Shown here in pieces: positions 34,928 to 43,365 of a stretch of 64,000 bases of DNA. The stretch spans positions 124,001 to 188,000 of the forward strand of contig NZ_JABWCU010000010.1 in the NCBI RefSeq assembly GCF_018491765.1, in the 5' to 3' direction. Below the pieces are notes generated by a model that did not search any database, had not been told where the DNA came from, and saw only the letters and a program-made list of their open reading frames with translations. The stretch's first letter is position 1; the number at the start of each line of letters is the position of its first letter. The DNA is from Novosphingobium profundi (GTDB lineage: Bacteria > Pseudomonadota > Alphaproteobacteria > Sphingomonadales > Sphingomonadaceae). The position numbers were made by a program, and so were the translations under genes.

Positions 34928-36067
34928 ATGCGTGCCTACATCACCGGATCGGGCCAGTTCCTGCCCGGAGAGCCGGTCCCTAACACCCGGATGGCCGACC
35001 ATATCGGCCGTCTTTCGGCGCAGGCGGAGCGGCTCGGTCGCCTGACCCTGCGGCGCAACGGCATCCGTACACGGCACTATGCGATGACGCCCGAGGGGAC
35101 GACCGACTGGACCCTCGCCAGGCTCGGCGCCGCCGCGCTCGACGATCTTTTCACGCGCGCGCCGCGCGACCGGCGCGAGATCGGCTACCTGGCGACGGCG
35201 ACCACCCAGAACGACCTGCTGGTGCCCGGTTTCGCCAGCGGCCTTCACGCGGCCTCGGGCCTTCCGCCGCTCGAGATTGCGAGCCACCAGAGCGTCTGCG
35301 CCAGCGCGATGATGGCGCTCAAATCCGCCGCGCTCCAGATTGCCGCCGGCGAACATGCGGCCGCGCTCGCGCTCGGTGCGGAATTCTCGAGCCGGTACTT
35401 CCGTCCGGGTCATTACCGGGAAACCGCGAGCCTGGCGCCGGACGACACCTTGCCCGGCGATGCCGAATTCCTGCGCTGGACCTTGAGCGACGGGGCCGCC
35501 GGCGTGCTCCTTGAGGACAGCCCTGCCAAGTGCGGGCTGTCGCTGCGGATCGAGTGGATTTCGCTGCGCTCCTTCGCCGACCGTTTCGCGCCCTGCATGA
35601 CCGGCGGCGCGGTCGCGGACGGGCAGGGCGGCCTCGTACCCTGGAGCCATTTCGCCAGCATCGGCGAGGCCGCGCGTGCCGGCGCCTTCCAGTTGCGCCA
35701 GGACGTCGAGGCGCTCCACCGCATGTTGCCGGTGTGGCTTGGCGAACTCATGCGCCTGGTCGACGAGGGGCGCGTCGATCCCGCGCGGGTCGATCACTTC
35801 CTGTGTCATTTCTCGGCGCGCAGCCTGCGCGACGAGATGATCGCGCTCGCCCGGCGGGCCGGATGCCTGATCCCCGAGGAGCGCTGGTTCACCAATCTCT
35901 TCGACAAGGGCAATGTCGGCGCCGCCTCGCTGTTCCTGCTGCTCGACGATCTCTTGCGTTCGGACCGTCTGGAGCCGGGGCAGACCGTGCTATGCGCGGT
36001 CCCCGAGAGCGGGCAATGCGTGATGGCCTATGCCTTGATGACCGTGGTCGAAGGCGAGGGCGGGTGA
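34928..36067 (+). CDS. Beta-ketoacyl-ACP synthase III-like enzyme
   Basis: A 379-residue thiolase-fold condensing enzyme of the FabH/KASIII type. The triad is intact: C124 (HQSVCASAMMALKSA), H294 (FLCHFSARS) and N329 (DKGNVGAAS). It is longer than FabH (about 320), mainly through a middle insertion, and is not next to fatty-acid synthesis genes, so a secondary-metabolite or signal role (acyl transfer or Claisen condensation) is likelier than housekeeping. GGGAG lies eight bases upstream of the ATG. Element C in front suggests control together with the iron enzyme at 44.1 kb, which has the matching element F. Confidence 0.82.
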   Translation: MRAYITGSGQFLPGEPVPNTRMADHIGRLSAQAERLGRLTLRRNGIRTRHYAMTPEGTTDWTLARLGAAALDDLFTRAPRDRREIGYLATATTQNDLLVPGFASGLHAASGLPPLEIASHQSVCASAMMALKSAALQIAAGEHAAALALGAEFSSRYFRPGHYRETASLAPDDTLPGDAEFLRWTLSDGAAGVLLEDSPAKCGLSLRIEWISLRSFADRFAPCMTGGAVADGQGGLVPWSHFASIGEAARAGAFQLRQDVEALHRMLPVWLGELMRLVDEGRVDPARVDHFLCHFSARSLRDEMIALARRAGCLIPEERWFTNLFDKGNVGAASLFLLLDDLLRSDRLEPGQTVLCAVPESGQCVMAYALMTVVEGEGG

Positions 36068-36354
36068 GCGGCACCGGGGCGATGCAGTCGGCGTCCCTCG
36101 ATAAAGCCACCGACACGGCGTCCTGCGCACGCTTTGGCGAGCCCGGCGGCAGGCTGCTGCGGCTCCTCACCTGGACCGACACGCCGCAATTCTACCCGAA
36201 CGGGATCACGGCGAGCCCGCGGACCTGGCCCTGGATCAGCGGCGGCTCATGTAGAAGCCGGTGCGGTCGAAGTCGTCGCTCCGCGTGGCGAGATAGGCCG
36301 CCTCGGCCGCGTTCTCCAGATCGCGTATCGAAATCCGGTCCGGCAGGTCTATGA
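36064..36354 (+). other. Possible truncated gene coupled to the ketoacyl synthase
   Basis: A GTG at 36064 overlaps the synthase stop (GTGA). The frame runs 96 codons. The first 57 residues (through TASPRTWPWISGG) look protein-like, then the frame enters the antisense of the convergent gene's 3' end and becomes Arg/Ser-rich. It may be the 5' remnant of a deleted partner gene of the synthase. No family is recognised, and a chance frame cannot be excluded. Confidence 0.3.
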
Positions 36355-36832
36355 GGCGCTCGCGCCAGGCGGCAAATCCGGCCGGGTCCCGGGCATTCGC
36401 CGAAGCGGAGAACTGAAGGGGCAGGCGGTAGACCGGTATCCGGACGCCCGCATCGACAGGCTGCATGTATTGCGCGCGCAGGCGCCGTTCGGAGGCGTCG
36501 AGTGGGCGGCTGCCCGAAGGCTGCGCGGCAAAGAACTCGACGCGGGCGACGATCGTCGAGGCGGTCTGCGCGGTGCGCAGCGCCGGATCGACCACATCGA
36601 TGCGAACCGCCTCCTCGTCGATTTCGCAGGTCAAGGTCTCGGGTGGGCGCAGCGCAACGCCGATCGCGAGGACCTCGTCCGCAAGCGCCCGGCGCCGTCG
36701 CTCGTCGCGCTGAGCCACGGCCTGCGGGCGGCCCCGTTGCAGAAGGGCCAGCGCGCCCGCAGTGCCGAGCAGGACCGCGCCGAGGCCGATCAACCCTTGC
36801 ACGTCACGCCATAGTCCGAAACGGTGGGCCAT
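36236..36832 (-). CDS. Membrane-anchored protein of unknown function
   Basis: A 198-residue protein with one N-terminal hydrophobic helix (about 11-31, VQGLIGLGAVLLGTAGALALL) and a soluble domain holding LTCEIDEEAVRIDVVDPALR and YMQPVDAGVRIPVYRLPLQ, probably periplasmic. No family is recognised. The start overlaps the upstream lipoprotein gene by 43 bp, so it is translated from the same message and probably acts with the lipoprotein. Confidence 0.68.
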   Translation of the reverse strand: MAHRFGLWRDVQGLIGLGAVLLGTAGALALLQRGRPQAVAQRDERRRRALADEVLAIGVALRPPETLTCEIDEEAVRIDVVDPALRTAQTASTIVARVEFFAAQPSGSRPLDASERRLRAQYMQPVDAGVRIPVYRLPLQFSASANARDPAGFAAWRERLIDLPDRISIRDLENAAEAAYLATRSDDFDRTGFYMSRR

Positions 36833-37707
36833 TCGCCGTCGCCCACGGTCGTCACCGAAAGGTCGCCGGCCGGGCCTGTGTATTCGAAGCTGCAATAGGC
36901 CATGCCCGTGCCCGAGCAGCTGTCGACCTCGACGACGCCCTGCTGGACCAGGTCGTAGGCGCGGCCATCCTCGATCTGCGAGACGGGTTCGGACCTGGGG
37001 CGCGGATTCCAGCCCGCCTTGAGCAGCAGGGTGCGCGCCTTGTCGATCGGCAGGTCCTGGATCTTGGGCACGGCGGCCGTGCCGGTGCACACCGCCTCTT
37101 TCGCGGGCATGGGGGCGATGCGGATGGCGCCGTTCGCGCCGATCGAGATGATCGCCGCGTTCTGGTGCAGGACATCGCCATCGCGGATGCGCAGCCCGCT
37201 CTCGCCCGCTTCGACCAGGCCGATCGCGAGGTCGTCTTCCTTGCGGCCATAGGCGATCGCCTGGATCTTGCCGTCCTTGAAGAACGCGAGGTTGCCCTTC
37301 TCGAGCGTGCAGGTGCCGCTGGTGCCCGGCTCCATCGCGCCGGCAAAGCTGACGAGCTCGTAGCCGCCCTGGCTGGCCTCCCCGGTGACCGCCCAGCCCG
37401 CGTCGCGCACCGCCCTGGCGGCTGCACTCGCGGGCTTTTTCACGAACTGGCTGCAGAATTCCTGTCCGCTCGCGCCGCCCTTGTGGACGGGCACCTCGGG
37501 GACGGCGGCAAGGCGGATAGCGGGTGCGGTGGACGTCAGCGAGAGTGCGGGCGAGGCTTGCGCTTCGACGGCGGGGCTGTCCGTCGCCTCCACGGGTGGT
37601 GTGCCGCTGTCGTCCGGTGTGGGTGCCTGCGAGGAGCACGCGCCCAGCGCCAGCAGCAAGGGCAGCGTGAGGTGAGGAGGGGCCAGGCGGGAAGGGGCAA
37701 CGCGCAA
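36790..37707 (-). CDS. Lipoprotein with PASTA-like segment, unknown function
   Basis: A 305-residue lipoprotein. The lipobox L-A-L-G-A-C-S-S gives acylated Cys24. A Thr/Pro/Ala-rich linker precedes a domain with EFCSQFVKK and GTCTLEKGNLAFFKDGKI. Near residue 225 the sequence LPIDKARTLLLKAGWNP resembles a PASTA-like repeat, followed by VEVDSCSGTGMAYCSFEYTG. Similar tails occur in uncharacterised envelope proteins; PASTA-like folds can bind cell-wall material, but this is speculative. The start is TTG 37707 with GGAG eight bases upstream. Element D, read on this strand, ends 31 bp before the start. Confidence 0.72.
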   Translation of the reverse strand: MRVAPSRLAPPHLTLPLLLALGACSSQAPTPDDSGTPPVEATDSPAVEAQASPALSLTSTAPAIRLAAVPEVPVHKGGASGQEFCSQFVKKPASAAARAVRDAGWAVTGEASQGGYELVSFAGAMEPGTSGTCTLEKGNLAFFKDGKIQAIAYGRKEDDLAIGLVEAGESGLRIRDGDVLHQNAAIISIGANGAIRIAPMPAKEAVCTGTAAVPKIQDLPIDKARTLLLKAGWNPRPRSEPVSQIEDGRAYDLVQQGVVEVDSCSGTGMAYCSFEYTGPAGDLSVTTVGDGEWPTVSDYGVTCKG

Positions 37708-37737
37708 GGGTCATTCTCCAGCAGGGGGACGTGTTAA

Positions 37738-37774
37738 ATCAACATCGCTCAATTTATAATTTGACAACGATCAA
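37738..37774 (-). promoter_or_regulatory. Tandem-dyad element D, upstream of the lipoprotein operon
   Basis: Read on the minus strand: TTGATC-gtt-GTCAAA, spacer ttataaa, TTGAGC-gat-GTTGAT; centres 22 bp apart, 37 bp in all. It lies in the divergent region between the lipoprotein gene and the small secreted protein at 37.9 kb. The orientation relative to the minus-strand gene matches the other elements. Confidence 0.5.
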
Positions 37775-37927
37775 TTAGCTTGTCAACTTCGGAAAATCGA
37801 ACGATGCGCAATGTCCGGAAGATCGCTTTTGCCCATCCGCAGGGCCAGGCGGTCGCGATCATCGATTGCATATGGGCGGACCTTCGTGAACCGGCCGTCG
37901 GTTCGGGGGAAGAATGGAGACGTGCCG

Positions 37928-38455
37928 ATGAAAGCCGGATTGGCCACAGTGTTGACCTTGCCGCTTGCCGCGAGCCTGTTCCTGGCAACACCGGCCGATG
38001 CGGCTTCGGGCGCGCTCGCGACGGTGGCGGACGTCCGCGCGGCGCTGGAGGCCCTCAAGCCCGAGGACACGGCGGCCAGCGCGCCCGAACTCGACGCCCT
38101 GATGTCGCGGCTGTTCCCGGTTGCACCCGAAGGCCTGCCCTGTGGTGCGCCGGGGTCGCTGCTGTCTTCGCTCGCGCTGTGCGAGTGGCATGCGCGCGCT
38201 GCGCAAGAGGAGGCGTTGCCCGACCTGTTCGTCAGCGTTTCGGCCGAGACACTGGACAGCGTCGTGTTCTGGGGGCGCGAACCGCTGCGCTCCTCCACCT
38301 GGGCCTGCACGCAAGTGACAGGCCGCAAGGCGGCGGTGGTGTGCTTGCCCCGCACGCTCCCTGCGGCGCGGCGCGAGACACTTGTGCGCGAATGGACGCA
38401 GACGCTCGAACGGTTCACCCGCCCCGCGGACGGGCCTGCGCAGACACAACCATGA
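37928..38455 (+). CDS. Small secreted protein of unknown function
   Basis: A 175-residue protein with signal peptide about 1-25 (LAASLFLATPADAASG). The mature part is helical at first (VADVRAALEALKPEDTAAS) and then has cysteines in GLPCGAPGSLLSSLALCEWH, TWACTQVTG and AVVCLPRT. No family is recognised. It heads a plus-strand run of four small exported proteins and diverges from the lipoprotein operon across element D. Confidence 0.7.
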   Translation: MKAGLATVLTLPLAASLFLATPADAASGALATVADVRAALEALKPEDTAASAPELDALMSRLFPVAPEGLPCGAPGSLLSSLALCEWHARAAQEEALPDLFVSVSAETLDSVVFWGREPLRSSTWACTQVTGRKAAVVCLPRTLPAARRETLVREWTQTLERFTRPADGPAQTQP

Positions 38456-38471
38456 AGAGGGCCTTTCCCCG

Positions 38472-39068
38472 ATGAGACGCACGCATTGGGCCATTGGGGC
38501 CATGCTCTTGGCGGCCACTTCGGCCTGTTCGTCCGAACCGCAAGGCGCGGCGGCCGTCCAGACCAGCACGGCCGCGAGCGAGGCGAGTGAGGGCGCTGCG
38601 GCGGCAGAGGCGCGAGCACCGGCGGCATCGGCGTGGCCACAGGGCCGTGAACGCGCTGCGGCTCCCGCGCCGGAACCCACGCCGGTGGTCGGCCCGCCGG
38701 TTCCCGATCTTGCGCGCTATCTTGGCAAGAACCCGTTCGAGGCGGTGGACGGCACGGACTTCCTGCACCACCCACGGGTGCAGGATGCCGTCAGGGCGGT
38801 GGTGAAGGATGCCGCCATCCGCAAATGGGTCCTCACCGCCGGGGCCAACCCCTGGAAACCGGTCTGGCGCCACGGCGCGGCGCTGGTTACGGCGGGCTGC
38901 CAGCAACATGGCTGCGAGCAGCGCTCGTGGACGATCGTCATGGATCCGGCGACGGGATCGGCGCGGGTCTGCTTCGAACGCGATGGCACCAGCCGCTGGT
39001 ATGACGCTGAGGGTGTCGCGGTCGCCACCGGTTCGTGCCCGTTCGAGGAGGATGACCTGGTTGACTGA
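38472..39068 (+). CDS. Ivy-like lipoprotein (putative lysozyme inhibitor)
   Basis: A 198-residue lipoprotein: lipobox A-A-T-S-A-C-S-S (Cys19), then a 50-residue Ala/Pro linker. The domain from about 75 reads DLARYLGKNPFEAVDG, then R-K-W-V-L-x-x-G, AGCQQHGCEQRSWTIVMDP and ARVCFE. The C-Q-Q-H-G-C loop followed by a strand is placed exactly as C-K-P-H-D-C in E. coli Ivy, the inhibitor of vertebrate lysozyme, with W-V-M-K-G-G preceding it there. I infer an Ivy-type fold; the N-terminal YLGKNPF part is not in E. coli Ivy but recurs in the paralogue at 45.7 kb. Confidence 0.62.
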   Translation: MRRTHWAIGAMLLAATSACSSEPQGAAAVQTSTAASEASEGAAAAEARAPAASAWPQGRERAAAPAPEPTPVVGPPVPDLARYLGKNPFEAVDGTDFLHHPRVQDAVRAVVKDAAIRKWVLTAGANPWKPVWRHGAALVTAGCQQHGCEQRSWTIVMDPATGSARVCFERDGTSRWYDAEGVAVATGSCPFEEDDLVD

Positions 39069-39741
39069 CGCGCGTCGCACCTGGCCTGCTCTCGTCGCGG
39101 CGGCTTCGATGCTGTTGCTGCCGGCCGGGACACCGGCAAGCGCCGCACAGGTATCGGTGCCGACCGAATCCATGCCGTGCGCCTTGACGGCCTGGCTATC
39201 GTATCGCGCGAAGGCACCAGTGGCGCTCCACGCGACGCCATCTCGGGGGGGCGAGGTGCTTGGCCACCTCCCGGTCTGGACGCGCGCGCAGGAAGAGCGC
39301 CCCAACGTCGAGTTCGACGTGGTCGCGGCCCGCTCTGGCTGGCTCAGGATTGCGCATGTCACCGATGAGCAGGCGCTCGATGCGGATGGAAAGCCCGTCC
39401 CGCCACGCGCCATTCCCACGACCGGAGGCTGGATCGAGGCCGACGCGGCCCAGGTCGGCATCCAGTCGTCGATCGGCTACGCCCGGCCCGACCCGGCGGG
39501 CGAGGTAGTCGTCGACCTCGGCGAGGACTGGCTGACCGACATGGGCGAAGTGACGGCCATTCGGGGGTGCGCGGGTCCCTGGTTGCTGATCGAATACCGC
39601 ATCCATCACGAGCGCGCCGCCACAGGTGTGCTGCGCGAACGGCCCGAAGAAGCGCGCAAGCGCGAGATGGCCTGGTTTCGCGGAGTGTGCAGCAATCAGC
39701 TAACGACGTGCGACCAGGCCTCGGTCGACGTGCGAAAGTAA
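39052..39741 (+). CDS. Secreted SH3b-like domain protein
   Basis: About 229 residues with a signal peptide (ending GTPASAAQ). The segment YRAKAPVALHATPSRGGEVLG, then W-x-R-A-Q-E and GWLRIAHV is a bacterial SH3-like barrel, a fold often used for binding peptidoglycan or wall peptides. The C-terminal part has IRGCAGPWLLIEYRIH and FRGVCSNQLTTCDQ. The start is uncertain: ATG 39052 lies directly against GAGGAGG, whereas TTG 39061 has the same site nine bases upstream and would overlap the Ivy-like gene by only 8 bp. Coupled translation with the Ivy-like gene is likely in either case. Confidence 0.7.
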   Translation: MTWLTDARRTWPALVAAASMLLLPAGTPASAAQVSVPTESMPCALTAWLSYRAKAPVALHATPSRGGEVLGHLPVWTRAQEERPNVEFDVVAARSGWLRIAHVTDEQALDADGKPVPPRAIPTTGGWIEADAAQVGIQSSIGYARPDPAGEVVVDLGEDWLTDMGEVTAIRGCAGPWLLIEYRIHHERAATGVLRERPEEARKREMAWFRGVCSNQLTTCDQASVDVRK

Positions 39742-39766
39742 TGCCGAACCCTCGAGGAACGATCCG

Positions 39767-40447
39767 ATGAAGACGCCCTGCCTACCGATTGCCTTTGCCG
39801 CGCTAGCTCTGTCGGTCTCGCTTCCCGCGATTGCGGCCGAGCCTGCGGTGGCCTCCGAACCCGAGGTGACCGCTCTGGATGCGCGCATTGCGGCCGAACT
39901 GCACCGGCTCGACTTGGGCCTCGATCCGCAATCACGCACGCTGCTGCGCGACAACCAGGACATGTGGTCCGCCTGGACGCGCGAGGCGATGGCAAAGGCG
40001 CAGACGATGGTTGCGGACGGCGAAGGCACGGACGCGGATCGCGCGGAGCTTGCCCAAGCCCTGCGCGCGCAGCGGCTGTCCTTCCTGCACGCGCTCAAGA
40101 CCGAAGGTCCAGAGGGGCTGAGCGGCGGGTGGGGCAACGGTCTCACCGAAGTGCTCGTGGACCGCGAAAACGACCCTCGCGCCAAGCTGGTGTCGATCAC
40201 GAACGTTATGGGCGCGCGCGACGCGGTGTGCGCGCTCGAAGGCGCCGTTCGCGAAGATGCCACGGGCATCACGATCACGCCCGCGTCCGATCCCCGGCAC
40301 CCGGTCCACCTGCACCGTCAGGGCATCGCCCTGGTGATCGAGGGCGCCGTCGTACCCAAGGATGACGCGACGCGCGGTTGCAGGTTCGATGGCGCCTACT
40401 TTCCTATCGAAGGGGCGGACAAGATCATGCCCTGGCTCGTTAACTAG
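39767..40447 (+). CDS. Secreted protein, weakly LprI-like
   Basis: A 226-residue exported protein (signal peptide about 1-23, SLPAIAAEP). The first part, LDARIAAELHRLDLGLDPQS with NQDMWSAWTREAMAKAQ, echoes the L-D-x-x-I/L helix, Q-x-x-W and R of DUF1311 proteins, but the family's leading cysteine is missing. Later segments (DAVCALEGAVRED, RGCRFDGAYFPIEG) contain the two cysteines. I regard membership in the LprI group as possible, not shown. It is the last gene of the plus-strand run from 37.9 kb. Confidence 0.62.
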   Translation: MKTPCLPIAFAALALSVSLPAIAAEPAVASEPEVTALDARIAAELHRLDLGLDPQSRTLLRDNQDMWSAWTREAMAKAQTMVADGEGTDADRAELAQALRAQRLSFLHALKTEGPEGLSGGWGNGLTEVLVDRENDPRAKLVSITNVMGARDAVCALEGAVREDATGITITPASDPRHPVHLHRQGIALVIEGAVVPKDDATRGCRFDGAYFPIEGADKIMPWLVN

Positions 40448-40480
40448 CCCGACCACGCGCCAGGGCCGGTCCCACGATCT

Positions 40481-42208
40481 CTATTCGAAGTCGTCGCCCA
40501 CGGGAACGCCGTTGATGAAGACCTGCCGGCGCTCGACCTTGCGCACTTCGATGTTGCCCTCGCTGAGGCCGCGGCCGATCGTGTCCAGTTCGGCCTTGTC
40601 GCGGGTGCGAAAGCGATCCTGGTAGCGCCATTGACCCGCCTCCAGGCGATAGAGGTTGGTGCCGCTCGAGGTCACGATGATGGCCTCGCCGTGCGCCCGG
40701 TCGTAGCGTACCAGGCATCTGAGGTTGGTGTCGCAGGCGCTGAACTCGCTCAGCTTGCGATAGAGGTCTTCAGGCAGCTTCGCGCCGTGCGGCAGGATCG
40801 TGACCAGGCTGGGGTCGACCGGGGGGCGGCGCGGCGGGGCGATCGCCGCTTCGAGATTCCAGCGGTTGCGCTCCTTCAGCGCATAGCCGGCCGCTTCGCG
40901 GATTTCCGGCGTGCTTCCCTCCTTGGCCAGACGGCGCACGGCTGCCTCGCCGGGAGGGCCGAAATCGAAGCGCAGGGCGCCCCAGTCGAACCGGTCCGCT
41001 GCCACGCGCCCCTGCTCGAGCCGGGCAACCTGGTCGCGGGCCGAAATCGCGCCGAAATTAAGCAGCGGGCTCGCCAGCAGGAGCGAAAGCACGGCAAGGC
41101 CGATCGCCAGGCGACGGTTGTCCTCGCGCAGAGTGGCGCCCGCCTGCAGCCGGCGGCGAAGCACCGTGACGAAATAGGCAAGGCCATAGGCGCTGAGGAT
41201 CGCGGTCAGGGTGACCGCCCATAGCCGGTCGGGCGTCAGGCCATGTTGCTGGATGCGCACGGCGACCGAGATCGCGGCGATGAGGCTGAGCGGCAGGATC
41301 GCGAGGCACAGGACCGCAGCGCTTGCCCGCAAGGCCGGATGGCGCGCTGCGGCCGGCTCGCTCTCCCCGATCACCGCGTTGGCCAGAACCAGGGCTGCCA
41401 GGATACTGCCGAGCACGATCCCGCTGGTCGAGCGGGTGGCGGCCCAGATCGCTCCAAGACCGGTCACCGGGACCGCCAGCAGGAAGATCAGCAGGCCCAG
41501 CGCGAGCAAGGGCGCTAGCAGCGCGAGGATCGTCGTGACCGCCTGGACGGCCGTGGCGAGCAAGGCGTAGCGCTCGCGCAGGATGCCGATGCCGGCCCCG
41601 AGCGCCGCGCCGGTCAATGTCAGCATGACCCAGTTCTCGCCCAGCAGATCGGCAAGAAGGCCAATCCCGATCAGCTCGAAGAGCTGGCCGAGCAGGTAGA
41701 GCACGATCCAGACCACCGTGGTGAACACGCAGGCCGCCGCCGAGACGATCGCATCGGACCAGGCGCAGCGGTAGGCGCGTTCATAGGGCATCGCGAACGA
41801 GGGCGCGCCGGAAGCGGGCTGGGACGCGCGCCAGGACTGGAACAAGGGTGTCGCAATGGCCACGCCAAGTGCGGCATAGGCCACCTTCCAGGGCTCCCCG
41901 CCGCTGTCGAACGGGCCGCAACCATATGTCGTAAGCCCCACGATCAGGGCCCCGACCAGCGCAAAGGCCACGGTTCCGACACGTCTGGCGGGCTCGTCGA
42001 GAAGGGTCAGCAGCAGCGCGAAGACGGCGACGAAGACCCCACCGGCCGAACGGATCGCCAACTGATCGGGCAGGTAGCGATCGGGCCGCACGATGCCGAA
42101 GATCAGCAGTCCGGCAAGGGCTCCCAGGACGGTGAATGCCCAGGGGCGCAGCGGCGAGGCGGCGAGGGCAGGGGCATCGCTGTGCGGGGACGGGGACGTG
42201 TCGGCCAC
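40481..42208 (-). CDS. DUF4153-like polytopic membrane protein
   Basis: A 575-residue inner-membrane protein with about 12 hydrophobic helices in the first 390 residues and a 180-residue soluble C-terminus (AIAPPRRPPVDPSLVTILPH, then ACDTNLRCLVRYDR). The helix pattern and the internal W-x-D-A-I-V-S segment (CAWSDAIVSAAACVFT) agree with DUF4153 proteins, whose role is unknown. The start is GTG 42208 with AGGAGG six bases upstream. It lies 73 bp downstream of two small secreted proteins on the same strand and may be the end of the operon facing TetR-2. Confidence 0.68.
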   Translation of the reverse strand: MADTSPSPHSDAPALAASPLRPWAFTVLGALAGLLIFGIVRPDRYLPDQLAIRSAGGVFVAVFALLLTLLDEPARRVGTVAFALVGALIVGLTTYGCGPFDSGGEPWKVAYAALGVAIATPLFQSWRASQPASGAPSFAMPYERAYRCAWSDAIVSAAACVFTTVVWIVLYLLGQLFELIGIGLLADLLGENWVMLTLTGAALGAGIGILRERYALLATAVQAVTTILALLAPLLALGLLIFLLAVPVTGLGAIWAATRSTSGIVLGSILAALVLANAVIGESEPAAARHPALRASAAVLCLAILPLSLIAAISVAVRIQQHGLTPDRLWAVTLTAILSAYGLAYFVTVLRRRLQAGATLREDNRRLAIGLAVLSLLLASPLLNFGAISARDQVARLEQGRVAADRFDWGALRFDFGPPGEAAVRRLAKEGSTPEIREAAGYALKERNRWNLEAAIAPPRRPPVDPSLVTILPHGAKLPEDLYRKLSEFSACDTNLRCLVRYDRAHGEAIIVTSSGTNLYRLEAGQWRYQDRFRTRDKAELDTIGRGLSEGNIEVRKVERRQVFINGVPVGDDFE

Positions 42209-42281
42209 GGATGACCTCCTCTTTTGGCAATTCTGCAGGCGCGAAAGCGACGTGCCTTGCGCACCTCCTTCGCGGGCAGGG

Positions 42282-42752
42282 TCACGAATAGAACGGTATC
42301 CGGCTCAGGACATAAGTCCCGTCCTTGGGCGTGAACACCAGCTGGTCGGCGAAGTTGGGCGCGTCGAGGAGGAATTCGCCCTTGTCGAGCGGCCCGGGCG
42401 CCTCGCCGTCGTCGCCACCCGGCACGAAGCCGCGCGTGCGATTGGCGCGGATCGCGGCGATCACGCCGGGGGTGAAGATCGCGTCGTAATGCGCGAGGAA
42501 CTGCGCGCGGGTCGTTGCGCTGCGATCCACCTCGCCGCCGGCGTAATCGCGAAACGGCAAGCCGACCATGCTCGCCACCCGGGCCTTGTCCCCGGAGAGG
42601 ACCGCCTTGCGGAACGCGGCAAAGAACGCGTCGAATGCAGCCGGCAGCCGGGCGGAAGCGGCGAGGGCCGGACCTCCGGGAAGAGCGGGGCCCACGGCGG
42701 GCGAGACGGCGACGACGAGCGAAAGCGCGATGGCGCGGGCGGGTGCGGGCAT
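42282..42752 (-). CDS. Small secreted protein of unknown function
   Basis: A 156-residue protein. A leader (LSLVVAVSPAVGPAL) is followed by FDAFFAAFRKAVLSGDKARV and GLPFRDYAGGEVD. The F-x-x-F-F-x-x-F-R-x-A-V-x-x-G-D pattern recurs in uncharacterised gammaproteobacterial and sphingomonad envelope proteins. No cysteines in the mature part. It begins 13 bp after the preceding gene, so the two are co-translated or co-transcribed. Confidence 0.7.
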   Translation of the reverse strand: MPAPARAIALSLVVAVSPAVGPALPGGPALAASARLPAAFDAFFAAFRKAVLSGDKARVASMVGLPFRDYAGGEVDRSATTRAQFLAHYDAIFTPGVIAAIRANRTRGFVPGGDDGEAPGPLDKGEFLLDAPNFADQLVFTPKDGTYVLSRIPFYS

Positions 42753-42765
42753 CAGGACCGGCTCC

Positions 42766-43203
42766 TCACATCGACTCGTCGGCCAGCGCTACCAGTTCCC
42801 AGCAGCTTCCGGCCGCCCGGAACTGGTAGCGCAACTGGTAGCCGGTATCGGGCGCGGCCAGCAGGACCTCGAAGGCGCCGCCGCCCTTGGGGGTGCTGCG
42901 CATCTCGAGGCCACCGTGCTTGCGCTCGGCGGCGAGCGGCATGATCGGGAAATCGATCGATCCGCCGGGCTGGTTCGTGGTGACCATGCGCGGTTCGGGA
43001 TCGGCGTCGGGGTCGATCTGCCCGATGGAGACGACCTTGGCGACGTGGGCGCGCTGCACGTCCGCACTGGCGCCAAAGGCCGACAGGAACGCGGCGAAGG
43101 TCTTGCCGGGGCAGGCGGGCGCCGCGGCCATGGCCGGTCCGGCGTACGCGGCGGCGCCGAGCATGAGAGCGCAAACGAGCAGACAACGGCTGGGAGGGTT
43201 CAT
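42766..43203 (-). CDS. Small secreted protein of unknown function
   Basis: A 145-residue protein, signal peptide about 1-26 (AYAGPAMAAAP). The mature chain starts with C-P-G-K-T-F-A-A-F-L-S-A-F-G, shares the F-x-x-F-x-x-x-F layout with the next gene, and has a second cysteine in AAGSCWELVALAD, suggesting one disulfide. GGAG lies eight bases before ATG 43203; GTG 43206 is an alternative. It is the first gene of the minus-strand set divergent from TetR-2, mirroring the layout beside TetR-1. Confidence 0.7.
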   Translation of the reverse strand: MNPPSRCLLVCALMLGAAAYAGPAMAAAPACPGKTFAAFLSAFGASADVQRAHVAKVVSIGQIDPDADPEPRMVTTNQPGGSIDFPIMPLAAERKHGGLEMRSTPKGGGAFEVLLAAPDTGYQLRYQFRAAGSCWELVALADESM

Positions 43204-43298
43204 CACTATTGCTCCGTCGTGGGCATCTCGCGGTCTTCGCGTCCGAGTCGCTGCGCCACGCCGAAACCCGAGATTTCATCGACAGGGCTAATCACCAA

Positions 43299-43335
43299 TT
43301 GATCGTTGATCAATTAAAAATTCGACGCTGTACAT
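43299..43335 (+). promoter_or_regulatory. Tandem-dyad element E, upstream of TetR-2
   Basis: The first dyad is perfect, AATTGATC-gtt-GATCAATT, then spacer ttaaaaa, then TTCGAC-gct-GTACAT; centres 22 bp apart. It ends 31 bp before the TetR-2 start, almost the same distance as element B before TetR-1, which it resembles base for base through the spacer. Confidence 0.62.
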
Positions 43336-43365
43336 TTTGGCGCGGATTTCCTAGGGTGACCGGAT

